From Niebla homalea (lineage: Eukaryota > Ascomycota > Lecanoromycetes > Lecanorales > Ramalinaceae): a stretch of DNA of 64,000 nucleotides. The notes under the pieces are model-generated. The model ran no database searches. It was not told where the DNA came from and worked only from the letters and a program-made list of their open reading frames with translations. Where the stretch lies: positions 1-64,000 of the forward strand of contig JAHGAU010000007.1 of NCBI GenBank assembly GCA_019925105.1. The letters run 5' to 3'. Shown here piece after piece: positions 46,657 through 57,880 of the stretch (the first letter of the stretch is position 1; each line of letters starts with the position of its first letter). A program made the translations under genes and the position numbers.

Positions 46657-48573
46657 ATGGAAGCCCCTGCAACCCAACCCCCACCACGCAGCTCTCTCAT
46701 GAATACATTCAAGGATCGAGGAAGGGTTGTCGCAAAAACATTCACGACCAAGTACGGCATCCTTTGGACCTGCAGAGTCTTTCCCAAAACACAATCGAGG
46801 GGACCACGTACTGACAGCAGTTTGCGCACAGGGATGGCCTTATCGGAGACTATGACTATGCCTTCCTCTTCAAACCAAACCTGCCATTCCTCGGGAGAGC
46901 CAAGCGAGCAGCTCCCTTCTTCGGACTCAACGAGAGCATGCCGGTCGTCTTGGCTCTCCTCCTCGGCTTCCAGCACTCGTTGGCCATGCTGGCGGGTATC
47001 ATTACACCCCCCATAATCATCGCTGGACAGGGCGGCGTCAATCTAGGCTCTGCGACAACGCAATACCTCGTCTCCACCGCATTAATTGTGTGTGGCATTC
47101 TATCATCCATCCAAATCACCCGCTTTCACATCATCAAGTCTCCCTACTATGTTGGCACGGGCCTGATCTCGGTCGTCGGAACGAGCTTCTCCATCATCCC
47201 CGTCGCCACTGGAGCCTTTGCGCAGATGTACGAGACGGGATATTGCCCTTCCGCTCCTGATGGCTCGAAGCTGGCTTGTCCGAAAGGGTATGGGGCTTTG
47301 CTGGGGACTGCGGCTTTGTGCTCGATGCTGGAGATTGGACTGTCCTTCACGAAGCCTTCGGTCTTGAAGAAGGTCTTTCCTCCGCTGGTGACTGGACCTA
47401 CGGTAAGCGTCCACCTCCGATTGATTGACCCAAAAAGCAGGGCTGACTGTGACACAGGTCATGCTCATTGGCGTCGCGCTCATCCAAAGCGGCTTCCAGG
47501 ACTGGGCAGGAGGTTCCGGATCCCCCGGCTGCATCGACCGTCCTGACAGCGGAACTTTCAGCGTTTGCCCAATGGAGGGTGCGCCTCATGCCTTACCATG
47601 GGGAAGCGCAGAGTACATCGGCCTCGGCTTCTCCGTCTTCGCGACCATCATCCTCTGTGAGCGCTTCGGCAGCCCCATCATGAAATCATGCGCCGTTGTC
47701 GTCGGGCTTCTGGTCGGCTGCATCATCGCCGCTGCGACGGGTTATTTTTCTGCTTCGGGGATTGACTCGGCACCTGCAGCGTCATTCATCTGGGTCCAGA
47801 CATTTCCGCTGTCCATATATGCGCCCATGATCTTACCGTTGATGGCAGTGTACATCGTGTTGATGATGGAAGCCATCGGGGACATCACCGCCACATGCGA
47901 TGTCTCCCGCTTGGACGTCGAGGGCAAGCTCTTCGACTCCCGCATCCAGGGTGGAATCCTCGCCGACGGCTTCAACGGCCTCATCGCCGCCCTCTGCACC
48001 ATCACGCCCATGTCCGTCTTCGCGCAGAACAACGGCGTGATCGCGCTGACCCGCTGCGCCAACCGCAAAGCCGGCTACTGCGCCTGCCTCTTCCTCATCA
48101 TCATGGGCATCTTCTCCAAATTCGCCGCCGCGCTCGTCTCCATCCCTTCCCCCGTCCTCGGCGGCCTCACCACCTTCCTCTTCAGCTCCGTTGCCGTCTC
48201 GGGCATCCGCATCATCTCCACCGTGCCCTTCACGCGGCGCAACCGCTTCATCCTCACCGCCGCCCTTTCGCTCGGCATCGGCGCCATCCTCGTGCCGAAA
48301 TGGTTCACCTACGTGTTCACGTACAGCGGGCCCAATCAGACCAAGCAAGGCTTCTTCAACGCGATCGTCTTGGTCATGGAGACCGGGTTCGCCATCACGG
48401 GGTTCTTGGCCATCTTCTTGAATTTGGTCCTGCCGGAAGAGATTGAGGATGAGACGGTCAGCATCACCGCAAATACAGTGGACAATGAGGATGATCGCGA
48501 GGAGTGGGACAAGATTCGGGGAAAGCATGATGCAAAGGCGGGGAGTGACGAGGAGAGTGGAGAGAAGGTGTAG
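46657..48573 (+). CDS. NCS2 purine (xanthine/uric acid) permease, UapA/UapC type
   Basis: Exons 46657-46751, 46832-47402 and 47458-48573 (introns 80 and 55 bp) encode 593 residues. The first intron joins FTTK to DGLIGDYDYAF, the conserved N-terminal motif of fungal purine transporters. Multiple hydrophobic membrane segments, FQHSLAMLAG, ITRFHI, the GLGFSVFATIILCERFGSPIMKSC stretch and the NCS2 signature QNNGVIALTRCANRKAG (about residue 412) are present. The cytoplasmic C-terminus is acidic. It should be a plasma-membrane proton symporter for xanthine or uric acid. It probably marks the end of the biosynthetic island and is a nutrient uptake gene. The start ATG is the one that gives a normal N-terminus of about 30 residues before the motif. 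Confidence 0.93.
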
Positions 48574-49458
48574 GGGAGGCGGTTGCGGAGTGGAGAGAGG
48601 AATGTTGTGTTTGGTATCTTTGTCTCTTACATATCATACAAGGAATGGACCTAGGTTTAAGTGGTAACACATCTGTCGCCGAAGGTCATCAATGCACCAG
48701 GCCCTCGGTACCGGCATCTGTATCTCTTCGTATTTCCTTTTACGGGATGTTCTGGGGTCAACCACTTAACAAATAGGCTCTATCTCCCAAGCTTATAAGC
48801 ACTCTGGGAACCAGCTTCTGGGGTATCATGGCTAGGGCAGGCAGGATCTAACCGATCAAGACAAGTGCTGCCAAGAAAATGTTGATTCCATTACACCACG
48901 ACATGCATGCCATTGCAGCAGTCAAAGGGATACAAGGCTCTCAGCGTCCCTCGAGCTTAATTCTGGCGATACTGCTCAATTGGATTTATAAATGGACACG
49001 TCAAAACGGCGTACCTCAATGTATACATTTGATGTTCATCCTTCGAGCATTGTTCTTGAAGCATCCATCCCAGCTGTCTCCTTCATCCTTCGGAGATTGT
49101 ATTGATAAGGTCATCGACCTTTTCGGATAACAGTGCCAGTGACTGCTCCGCGAGGACGTATTTTCCTTCAAGGAAGGTGGCTGGTACAGGCATATCCAGC
49201 TTCACCTTTGCGACTTCATCTCTGGTTGCTTGGAATGGTGCTGCGTCAAAGTGTATCGACTTGGTCCATGACCGTTAGCATGTTTGACATGTATGTCCTT
49301 ATCATCTCCATCCTACCGGGAAATCCTGGGCCAACTTTCATTCTCTTGGCGGCGTCCTCCATTCGAATGAGATGTTTTGTAACGACGTCCAATCCGATAT
49401 TCAAAATTGTAGATTTGGACTCGACGAGTAGCTGAGAAAGTACGAATACGCTGATGTC
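48574..49458. other. Intergenic region
   Basis: About 0.9 kb between the permease and the degraded zinc-finger copy. A 100-codon plus frame (49133-49435) and an 83-codon frame (48879-49130) are present but unsupported. I see nothing else. Confidence 0.45.
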
Positions 49459-49935
49459 CTAGTCGGACGCGGTGTGTATACTTGCAAGTTGCCTTGCATT
49501 TTCGTTCTCTTGTTCGTTCTGATTGTCCTCATCAACAGGATCTGCGACGATGGTCCTCATTCTATCGAAATCCATCTGCGCGTTCGTACTGAGGGATGTT
49601 GGCGCTTCGTCGCTCTGTGGAATTTCCACGGTGACCTTTGTATTCTTCGCGGCATCCTTCCCTATGGGCTTTACGGTGCTACCAGGTTTCTTGACCGGCT
49701 TCTTGGTTCGCTGTCCTTTTGTTGGAAAATCAATGCGTCCACAAGCACGCATTGTTCTCGCACAATACAGATCGCACCATCTTCTTCCAACCATTGCCTG
49801 CGCGTGGTACATTCCTCAAATGGAGGTCCCTTGTCAATTTGAACAATTCGGCTAATCGAGCTTGCCATGATAAAAGGCGCGGTGCTCGATCCCCTTCGCT
49901 GTCACTTCGATGCCGTGCTGGAAGAGGCCATAGAT
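49459..49935 (-). pseudogene. Degraded CCCH zinc-finger paralog fragment
   Basis: At 49935-49852 the minus strand reads IYGLFQHGIEVTAKGIEHRA and then FYHGKLD before a stop. This aligns with the C-terminal ends of the two intact copies downstream (YRHGVDVEAKGIEHRF and FQHGIAMVAKSIEHRL), but the zinc-binding Cys before the final His is lost and nothing upstream matches the rest of the gene. Beyond the stop, another minus frame (49812-49459) encodes a Lys/Pro/Asp/Asn-rich tail of protein-like composition that may be the old C-terminus. This is the most upstream of three tandem relatives in the window. Confidence is high for homology and moderate for its pseudogene status. Confidence 0.6.
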
Positions 49936-50032
49936 CTAAGCCTCCTCTTCCATGTTCTATCCCTCTTTTGAGTTTTATGCAATCGACTAATTGCAACGCT
50001 CAGTCACTCATCAGGCTTGTCTGATCAGCAAT

Positions 50033-52259
50033 CTAACTGGTCTGCTTTTTACGATGGAAAAGATCCGCTGCTTTCGGAGTGAATGCAATAGCCCGACGCA
50101 GCACCTCATGATTTTTCTCTTCTCGGCCGTCATCGTCAGTGAAGTGCACAGAAGAAGGTATCGATGAGACATCGATCACACCATGATTGCTGACGGTATT
50201 GGTGTCCGAGTCTGAGTCTGACGTGGTCCGGTACACTGAAGCCGAACCGTCCGAGGGTAAAGGGTGGCTTGCGTTGAATGACGGTGTCCAATGCTCAGCG
50301 TCTACGTCCAGCCCAAAGATGACAGTGTCTGGTGGGTCGAGAAGCGGTTCCTCAGACGCTTCTAAGTCGAAACTGTCGTACGACTTTGGCGTGGTGAGTA
50401 GTCCCTGTCCTCGTCTTGGTCTTCGCGAGCTGGGTTGAGATGGTTGTCCCTCCCCAAGTCTCTGAGTGTGAAAGGTAACAGGATGCCTTGTGCACGGCGA
50501 TACACTTTCCTGCGGTACTGTTGTGTAATCTGGGTTGATGGGCAATGCAAGGCCTGATTGAAACTGGGTTCTGTCCTTGGGCCGAGAAGCGTCAGCTTGG
50601 CTTTCGCTGAGGTCGAGTATTCTCAGATCGGATGTCCTCCGCCCGCGCTCCATCAGCTTGGATATTCTCCGAAGGAAACTTCCGATGATGGCAAAAGCGG
50701 TGCTCGATGCCCTTGGCCTCGACGTCAACGCCGTGACGGTAATGACATAATCGACCCCGTGGGCACATTTTGCCATTGTATACGTGTCCACAGACAGGCC
50801 CTACGTGAACAAGACTTGTGTCGGGACCGTGAGTACAGACCTGGCAATACGTAAGCAGTTTAATGGGCTCCACGGGTAGGAGGGCGGTACATACTTCTTT
50901 GCAACAGACTGCATTCCAGCCACGACAATTTACAGGTGCCTTACCCGTAAATGCGCAATCGTGCTTCTGGAGCACGCATGGGCAAAAGAACCACCTTAAT
51001 GGCTGGTAACAGCCCTTCCAACTCCATTCCCCTTGCTCCAACTCTTCAGGCTCCGCTGGTAACTCAGGGTCTGCCAAATCACAGTTGGGCCTATTAGGGT
51101 CAAAGGCCGGCAGCGGTGTCCAGAGGCTATGTAGTTCATGCCTCAGGTCGACGCGGAGACGTGCACCGACGTGCCACGAGAAAGCAGTACGGCTGAAGAT
51201 ACTAAACGAGGGCCGAACAATCATATTCGGGTCGTAATGGTTTAGTATTCGCCGGTGCACGAGAGACGTATTGTCTCCATCTTGTCGAACAACCTGATCT
51301 CGTCAACTTCCGCAGTTCAAAGATATCTAAATGGACGAGTTCTACCAATTCCTGAAGCTCATTGATCTCTTCTGCCCCCAACAATGAACAAGGTTTCCAG
51401 GGAACCCTTGTCCTGAGGCGTTCAAACGAAGGCTCGTCAAGATATATGAGAATACCCTGCTCTCCCAATCACTTATTGAAGACTACAGGATCTCGGAGGG
51501 ACTTACTGCAAAGAAAGCAAGTCGCCAGAATTCTTGGGTGCCTCGCACCTCGGTCAATACATCAGGTGCTCCATCAGTATCGAGGTCCCCATCCGAAACA
51601 TTCGCCCGCTCAGCGCTTGAAGAGCGGGCCAGGTCTATGTGCGGCAGTTGAGATTCCAAACTCAATACTGGAGATATTGGTGGTTGTACCCGTGCACTGC
51701 TGGCCTCTCTTGCTGCAGCATTTCCAGATGCCTGACCTGTCGACGCAGGACCATCGTCTTTGCCCTGCTCTTTCCCTTGCAAAGTCTTGTTTTCTCCCTT
51801 TCGAGAACCATCCTTGCTCTTTATAAATTGTGTTGCGCGATCGTGCAGGTATTTCTGGAATAGAGGCGTCATTGTCCGTTGGAAGTCTCGTAGGAGAACG
51901 TGGTAGTCCTCATCATGTTTGCCTTGCGTCTTGGTGCGACTCTCATAGTTCTGGAGATAGGCATGGAATGCCGGTAACATTGCAGGTAAGATCTCTTCCC
52001 CCAGCAAGCGGCTCTCCATAACAGCTGCAGAAGATGGCTCTGGCGTCTTTGGTCTTGAGATGTCGGGTCTTGAGATCTTTGGTCCTGTGATCTGTCGTTT
52101 GGAAGTCTCCGGTCTTACATCCCTCGATCCTGTTGTCTGCACACTTGGAGCATCGAGTCTTGAGGTATGCGGTTTTGATTGTTTCGGTCTTGAGCGCTTC
52201 GTGTTGCGACCCCCCTGCTCCGCGCTACTCTCTGCGCTATGTTTACGCGTGCGACCCAT
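50033..52259 (-). CDS. Cysteine-rich CCCH zinc-finger protein, copy B
   Basis: Exons 52259-51507, 51456-51346, 51293-50895 and 50840-50592 give 503 residues. Introns are 50, 52 and 54 bp. A possible further splice (50680 to 50606, donor GTTTCC, acceptor CTCAG) would replace the end with a Ser/Asp-rich tail reaching 50033, giving 665 residues. The N-terminus is basic (MGRTRKH, then repeated TSRxD/SRPxT units) and probably nuclear. The centre has FWRLAFFAGILIYLDE. The third exon carries C-x-C-x6-C-x9-C-x6-C ending in FTGKAPVNCRGW. The fourth has C-x8-C-x5-C-x3-H (CGHVYNGKM, then CPRGRLCHYRH), a canonical CCCH finger, then GIEHRFCHHRK. The last motif suggests RNA or DNA binding. I do not recognise the family and give no function. 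It is homologous to 55437-56843. Confidence 0.7.
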
Positions 52260-54475
52260 TATCAGTCGTTAGCCAGAAGTTAGACAAGGGGTACGGTAAG
52301 ATCGTGCTGTGGGTATGGTCGTCGGTTGCTTAAGTGTCGAGCTGTTGCGGGCTGGATGCGATCTCGATTGTCCCTTAATACCTTCAATGGGCTGGGTGTG
52401 CTTCTGGCTTATCCTAGCAGGAACTAGACAATACACATGATAATGTCGATGGTCACGTCCTCATCCAAGATAATATTGTATACACAGGAACATACTGGTC
52501 GTGCATTCGGAGAGGGAAAGGAGGGGTTTGAGTTGGCCAACGAAGACTCTTCGTGGAAGTGTTGACCGTTTCCACAGCTACGAATCTCATGAGAAATACC
52601 TACGTCAGCCGTACAAGCTAAGATTGGGGTACATCTCAGTCTGCTGCAGGTGTTTTTCATAGATCTTTCGTGCAGCAAAGCCATTGCCCATGCGGACCCA
52701 GGCAGCCTTAGGACTTCAACTTTCTGTGACGCACGCAATGATTTGGTAGCAACGATCTAAGCTCACCTCATCAATCATTGCAATGTAGTTGATGCAATGT
52801 CCACAGATTCAGATGATGACGGAAGCCTCGGAGAGCAGTGACGGCTGCAAGCGTCTCTCACTGTGCTCCAATCATAGTGACAGTCACCACCACCTACAGT
52901 GCTAGCTGCTTATTGAGCTGGTAGCAGACAATTGGCACGGCTCAAAACTAAGCCAGCAACGAGTCTCTCCCTCTCACGTAGGCCAGACAACGACATCATA
53001 CGATCCGAGCGACTCCTCGAGCAAACCCTCAATCGAACATATCCAGAACCCCTACAAACAGTCGACATCCCCCTGCAAGTCAAGTTTGCAACCCACAAGC
53101 ATGACTACTTCCTCTCGACTCAGCTCCTCACCAACGATGTCGATCCGCAGCACATCCATCAATGCCTTTAAGATAGTGCCAAGGAGTCGCATAAGACAGT
53201 ACTCAGTGAGACAAGACCGGGCTAGACAGGGCATAAAATACGATAAGCGTAAAGCTATGGAATAAAGAATTCGAGAAGAGATTCAGACGTCCAGCGGGCA
53301 AGGGTTCTGTATCACCACAGCAAGAACAGCAAGAGACCTCGCAAGAGAACACCAGATCTTCATCACAATTATAGTTATCTTCCCATGAATTCAACCAGCA
53401 GACAAATTCGCCAAGAGACAGCGAGGGACCCACGCGAGCTCCTATAACAGAGCGATTCAAGCAAGAGAGGGTGTTATACGTAGCATGGGCCTTCCAGGAT
53501 GGGTGATCTCTCCGAGCTCACGTACTTCTGCACATCCCGGACGCATGGCCTTGCACCCACCTCGAACTGGATAGAATAGGGAAGCTTTCGACTTCGGTGA
53601 ATAACGGGATAATGTGCCTTTTGACTCAACCTGTGGTTTCCTCTTTTCCTCACCATTGCGGCTTCGTAGATGGCAAAGGATGAGTACCAGATAGACCGAT
53701 TGAAGCACTATCATTTTGAACTGATGGTTTGACCTGCCAGATAGATTATTTTTAATTCCTGATGATCGGGTGACAAGTGCTTTGGCAGGATCAGCAAATA
53801 TCTCACAAGATTGTTCTGAAGATGTAGTATCCAATTGACCAGTAGTGCATGCACGTCTACCAGGATAACGTACAAAATGTGAGGTACAAGGTAGACGGAG
53901 GACCAGGGGTAGACGATTTGGTCGTCAGAGTTTTGGCCTGTTCGGATTATTGATAGATGTTTTTAGATAGTCGGATACGGTTATTGACTCATGGAGGCAG
54001 TATTTGAATGGTAATCTGTCATGGGAAAATGTTGGTCTGAGCAGATACCCAGCAATCGTATTTGGTGCCAAACCTGGGCGAGTATGTGAACTTTGCGATC
54101 CTTATTTAGATGATCAACGAGTAGAGAAAATAGGGTTCAGGCCACACTCGACCTTTGCTTGGATGGAAATGTTTTCGGCTCATGATGGAGGCTCATGATG
54201 GAGAGAAATTTGAGCAGTGAGCGTTGCTTGCGACCAACTGCAATCAATGCCTAGCCATTGGTATAAAATCTCACACCAAAGTGTCCTTGGCTAGGAATAA
54301 CAGAGGCATGCGAGCATCAAGTCTCCAGAACTAATCAATAGACGCAATATTGTTTGTGCATACAAACATCCAGTGACATTGGAGGTGTATAGTCAGCAAA
54401 TAATGAAATTCAAATTTCTCAAGTTTGCAATTTCAAACTTTATATATTTAAATAACACCCGGTTCTTCAACAAAC
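52260..54475. other. Intergenic region between zinc-finger copies
   Basis: About 2.2 kb with no confident gene. A 79-codon plus frame at 52932-53171 has protein-like composition but no recognisable family. A short tandem duplication of GGCTCATGATGGA occurs at about 54176-54201. Confidence 0.4.
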
Positions 54476-54656
54476 GTTCGGGTAGTGTAATGGCATCACG
54501 CTAGAGCATCCGTTCTCCTTGGCCCAATGGTTATCAGATGTGTATTTCAGAGCGATCCTCTGTACTTTGCACCCGGGACGATCTCCTGGCATTCCAAAAG
54601 GCACTCTCTCAAACCACCTGCTCTAGAGGTTGGGGGTTCGATTCCCTCTCCGAACA
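54476..54656 (+). tRNA. tRNA-like Pol III locus with long insert and two A boxes
   Basis: The ends form a tRNA frame: acceptor GTTCGGG (54476-54482) pairs with TCCGAAC (54649-54655) at all seven positions including one G-T, a D arm GTG...CAC (54485-54499), a T arm GGGGG TTCGATT CCCTC (54632-54648) and a five-base variable region. Between them CTAGAGCA (54501-54508) pairs with TGCTCTAG (54619-54626) around about 110 extra bases. A-box matches occur at 54483-54493 and again inside the insert at 54520-54530. One B box lies at 54635-54645. The anticodon is unclear: the normal stem register lacks T33, and a shifted register would give CCG (Arg). It could be a tRNA with a long intron, a decayed tRNA, or a fusion of two tRNAs. 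Identity is unresolved. Confidence 0.5.
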
Positions 54657-54658
54657 TC

Positions 54659-54678
54659 TTTTTTTTTTTTTTTTTTTT
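54659..54678 (+). terminator. Poly-T tract, Pol III terminator
   Basis: Twenty consecutive T residues start three bases after the acceptor stem of the tRNA-like locus. Four or more T suffice for Pol III termination, so this supports transcription of the locus. Confidence 0.65.
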
Positions 54679-55436
54679 AGCTCTGTCAAACTTTGTGTTG
54701 CTCGGCCAAGCCATCCCTCCCTTGCACTCTTGCTACAACTCGTCCCTGTAGGGTATCCCACTTTCATCCATATTTACATCAATCTCATTTGACACAAGGA
54801 GTGGTCAGCGCACAAGTCCCATAGCATCAATTCAATTAACCTTCTAGTATCTTGCTTGATTGATCGTTTTCGTCCATTGACAATACATGCGATAGAATAG
54901 TTGGGTTGCACGGACACGTCACCTGCATACTACATACTACAGTGCATAAATTTCAGATACGCGTTGGTACCAGCTGATTTTGCGCCGGATCGGACAGTAC
55001 GAGAGAGAGAGAAACTGGTTCCACGGAGTCGCAGAAGAGTGGCCATTAGAAAAATCCCATGGATGCGTACATTGTGACTGACGAGCCACCTGAAGTTACG
55101 ATCTGTTATATTGGAAAGAGTGAGAAGCATGTTCGAAGGTGCATTGAAGTCATATTCATCTTGGATGTGCGTTGTGTTGGACGTTCCTTGGTCTACACAC
55201 TATTGTTGTGGCCTACTGCTCACCAAGCAACTTCCGGGTGGATCCAGCGCATTACTTTCTTCGCTCGGATTGTCCGCAATTGCCAGTCGTGGTCCTTTCA
55301 GACCTCTCCCGATTTTTGCATGACATAGTCCAAACCAGGCTTTGAGTGCACACTAGCACATAGCACCAGAGCGGCACTGTACGTCTCGTCGTTCTGGACT
55401 AGTGATGTATCCCTCCGAGGCGCCAACAATCCACCA
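54679..55436. other. Intergenic region 3' of zinc-finger copy C
   Basis: About 0.76 kb with only short, unsupported frames. It presumably holds the 3' end of the copy C transcript. Confidence 0.4.
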
Positions 55437-56843
55437 CTAAGCTTTGCGGTGATGGAACAGCCGGTGCTCGATACTTTTAGCCACCATCGCGATCCCATGC
55501 TGAAATCTGCAATTGCGTCCAAGACCACATGGATTGCCATCAAACGCGGGCCTGCACACACTTCCTGTATGAATGAACCTCGTCGTTGGGCCGTGCCCGC
55601 ATACCTACAGCTGAATTAGAAGCCATCCGGAAGTGGTGGAAGAGACTCTACTCAACCTGTTCCGTACACACATCGTGCCATCCACAACAGTTCACAGGCG
55701 CCTCACCGGTAAAGCCACACTGGTGGTCTGCCAGCGCGCAAGAGCAAATAAACCACCGTGCTGGCTGCAGCATGTCGCTCCAATCCCACAGGGCTGGTCC
55801 GATCTGGCGTGGTGCGGCTGGTTCACTTGGACGAGCTGGGTCGTGGTTGGGCTTCAAAGGGTCGAATGGTGGTAATGAGGCCCAGAAGGTCTGCAGCTCT
55901 CTTCGCTCGATGATGTTCAGGTGCGGGCGAATGTAGAAAGGAAACGCTCTGAGTCCGAGGGTGTTGAAGGAAGGGCGAATGTCACCTTCCATCTCTTCAA
56001 AGTCTCCATCTTTGGACGAGATGATTTTCACGTGATCTGGATCGCGTCGAGCGACCTAGTAGTGAGTCAGTGTGCCGACCCTGAAGGAGTAAGCATGATC
56101 GAAACTCACTACGCTAGACAGATCGAGCATCCACGGCTTGGTAAGCTGGTATGGTTTGTCGGGAGCAAGGGCCTGCAGACACTTGACCTCCGCCTCGTTG
56201 ACATACACGAAGATACCCTGAACATTTAGCGAAGTGGTCCTCGAAAGTGAGTTGGTTGAGTGGTGGTACTTACCGCGAAAAATGCAGTGCGCCAATATCT
56301 GATAAAATAATGACCTTCGGGCAACAGCACCGGTGTTGCGGAGTCCTTCCAGATGTCCGACGCTTGAAATGGGTCGAGGGATGGCAGCTGATGCAGTATA
56401 CTCGGTACCCCATCTTCAGGATCAACACGCCCGTTCGTGGGGGCAGACTTAACGACTTCGAGCCTACTGTTGACTGCCTCGGAGAACCTAGCAAGGTCTT
56501 GCATCATTGCAAGGTGAGGGGCATAGCTGATCATGCTCGACGTAGTGTCAGTTGTGTTGAGATTGGCTTCAGGTGCAGACTCCCTTTCTGAAATGGCAAA
56601 ACTCGCCGAGGCTTCAGTTTCGTCATTATCGAGGCTCACGGTCTCACTTTGATCGTCGTCTTCACTATCGTCTATTACGAGTGCGCCGGGTGCGAATTGA
56701 TTCCATGGAGAAGACGAAGGGGCAAACTCATGCTTGACCACTGGCTCTCGATGCATAACCTCAGGAGCAGCAGGGCCTGTGAGGTCCATCATCTTGTCAG
56801 GGTCCTTCTTATGAGTATGTTGCTTGTTGGGTAAGCCAGTCAT
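55437..56843 (-). CDS. Cysteine-rich CCCH zinc-finger protein, copy C
   Basis: Exons 56843-56274, 56217-56110, 56055-55657 and 55604-55437 give 414 residues. Introns are 52-56 bp and all phase 0, in the same positions as copy B. The third exon is exactly 133 codons in both. The N-terminus is acidic and Ser-rich and unlike copy B. Shared parts are WRTAFFAGIFVYVNE, the C-x-C-x6-C-x9-C-x6-C module (CSC, then C in FTGEAPVNCCGW) and the CCCH finger C-x8-C-x5-C-x3-H (CRPAFDGNP, then CGLGRNCRFQH) followed by SIEHRLFHHRKA and the stop. A nucleic-acid-binding role is inferred from the finger only. The family is unrecognised. It and copy B look like an old tandem duplication whose zinc-binding residues have been kept while the N-termini diverged. 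Confidence 0.75.
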
Positions 56844-57880
56844 GATTGCTGAGTCAGGCCTTCAAGATGAGATTTGCGAGAATACGAGGTCTTACACTGT
56901 ACGCTGCTCTCTGTGCAATGTGATCCTGGAACCCAGCCAAATCCTAGTATGATGGTGTTCCAACAAGAGAGATACAAATGGGCGATGGCAGATGCTGAGC
57001 AGGTACTTCGGCAAATCTTTCATCTGAAAAAAGAAGAAGTTGTGCCGTTCACAAACTCACGGTGAAAGGAGTGTCGAACCCGGTATTAGCAAAGTGTCAA
57101 GAGACCGCCACCCCCTCTCAACAGGGTCTTTTTGAATGCGAACGGTGCCAAAGACTCGTATCCCATATATTGGGACGTGATGAAGTTGCCACTACTATCG
57201 GACAAGCAGTGGAACTGGATCCAGTAATGCATTATTCATCCTCAACTCATTGAACCAAGATCATTTTCCTTGCCCATCTCTATGCGAATCTTGAGACAGC
57301 TCGTGCACGCTGGGGACTGTTCTAATTACATCCAGCGCGTTGCTTGACAAACGCTATATTAGATCGAGCTTTAAGAAAAAAAGATGTCATGACCGGGGAA
57401 ACCCCGAATTGAGCTTGATCAGAAGGCATTGTCACACGCATGGACGCATGAGTGTGATGGGGTAGTATGAATTGAAGAAGACTGCAAGATACACCCAGCT
57501 AGTCTGGGATGTACTACCAGGTGATGAGATATACACGTGTCTTGGCACCGCTCGCATGACGGCTCAGTGACACTCCATGCGCGCAACACTACCACCATGC
57601 CTGCACTAGGCTGACAGGCATATTTCGGGCGTCGGAAAGTGAAGAGAGAGATGAATGGGGAACAAGGCACCGCGCCACGTTGTGCAGGGATTTTTGTGCC
57701 AATGAGAAGGTGTTGATCAGCTGATAAATCCCCCAACCTTTCTGATGCAATATGCGCAAATGGGTGCAGGGTGCAGGGGAAGGGTGAGTAAGCCGAATCA
57801 CTTGTATTGAGTCTACCACTATGCTTGTCTAATTACACCGTGACAACGACCGTATTTGTGTCCATCTCAAGGACCGTTTA
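56844..57880. other. Intergenic region up to right AT-rich boundary
   Basis: About 1 kb of normal GC. It includes the copy C promoter and short, unsupported frames (56874-57065, 57062-57253 and 57419-57819). Nothing convincing is seen before the composition drops. Confidence 0.45.

Noticed and set aside
47833..48528. 231-codon minus frame opposite the permease
   Set aside because: Its Glu/Asp/Gly/Arg-rich composition mirrors the GC-rich permease exon.
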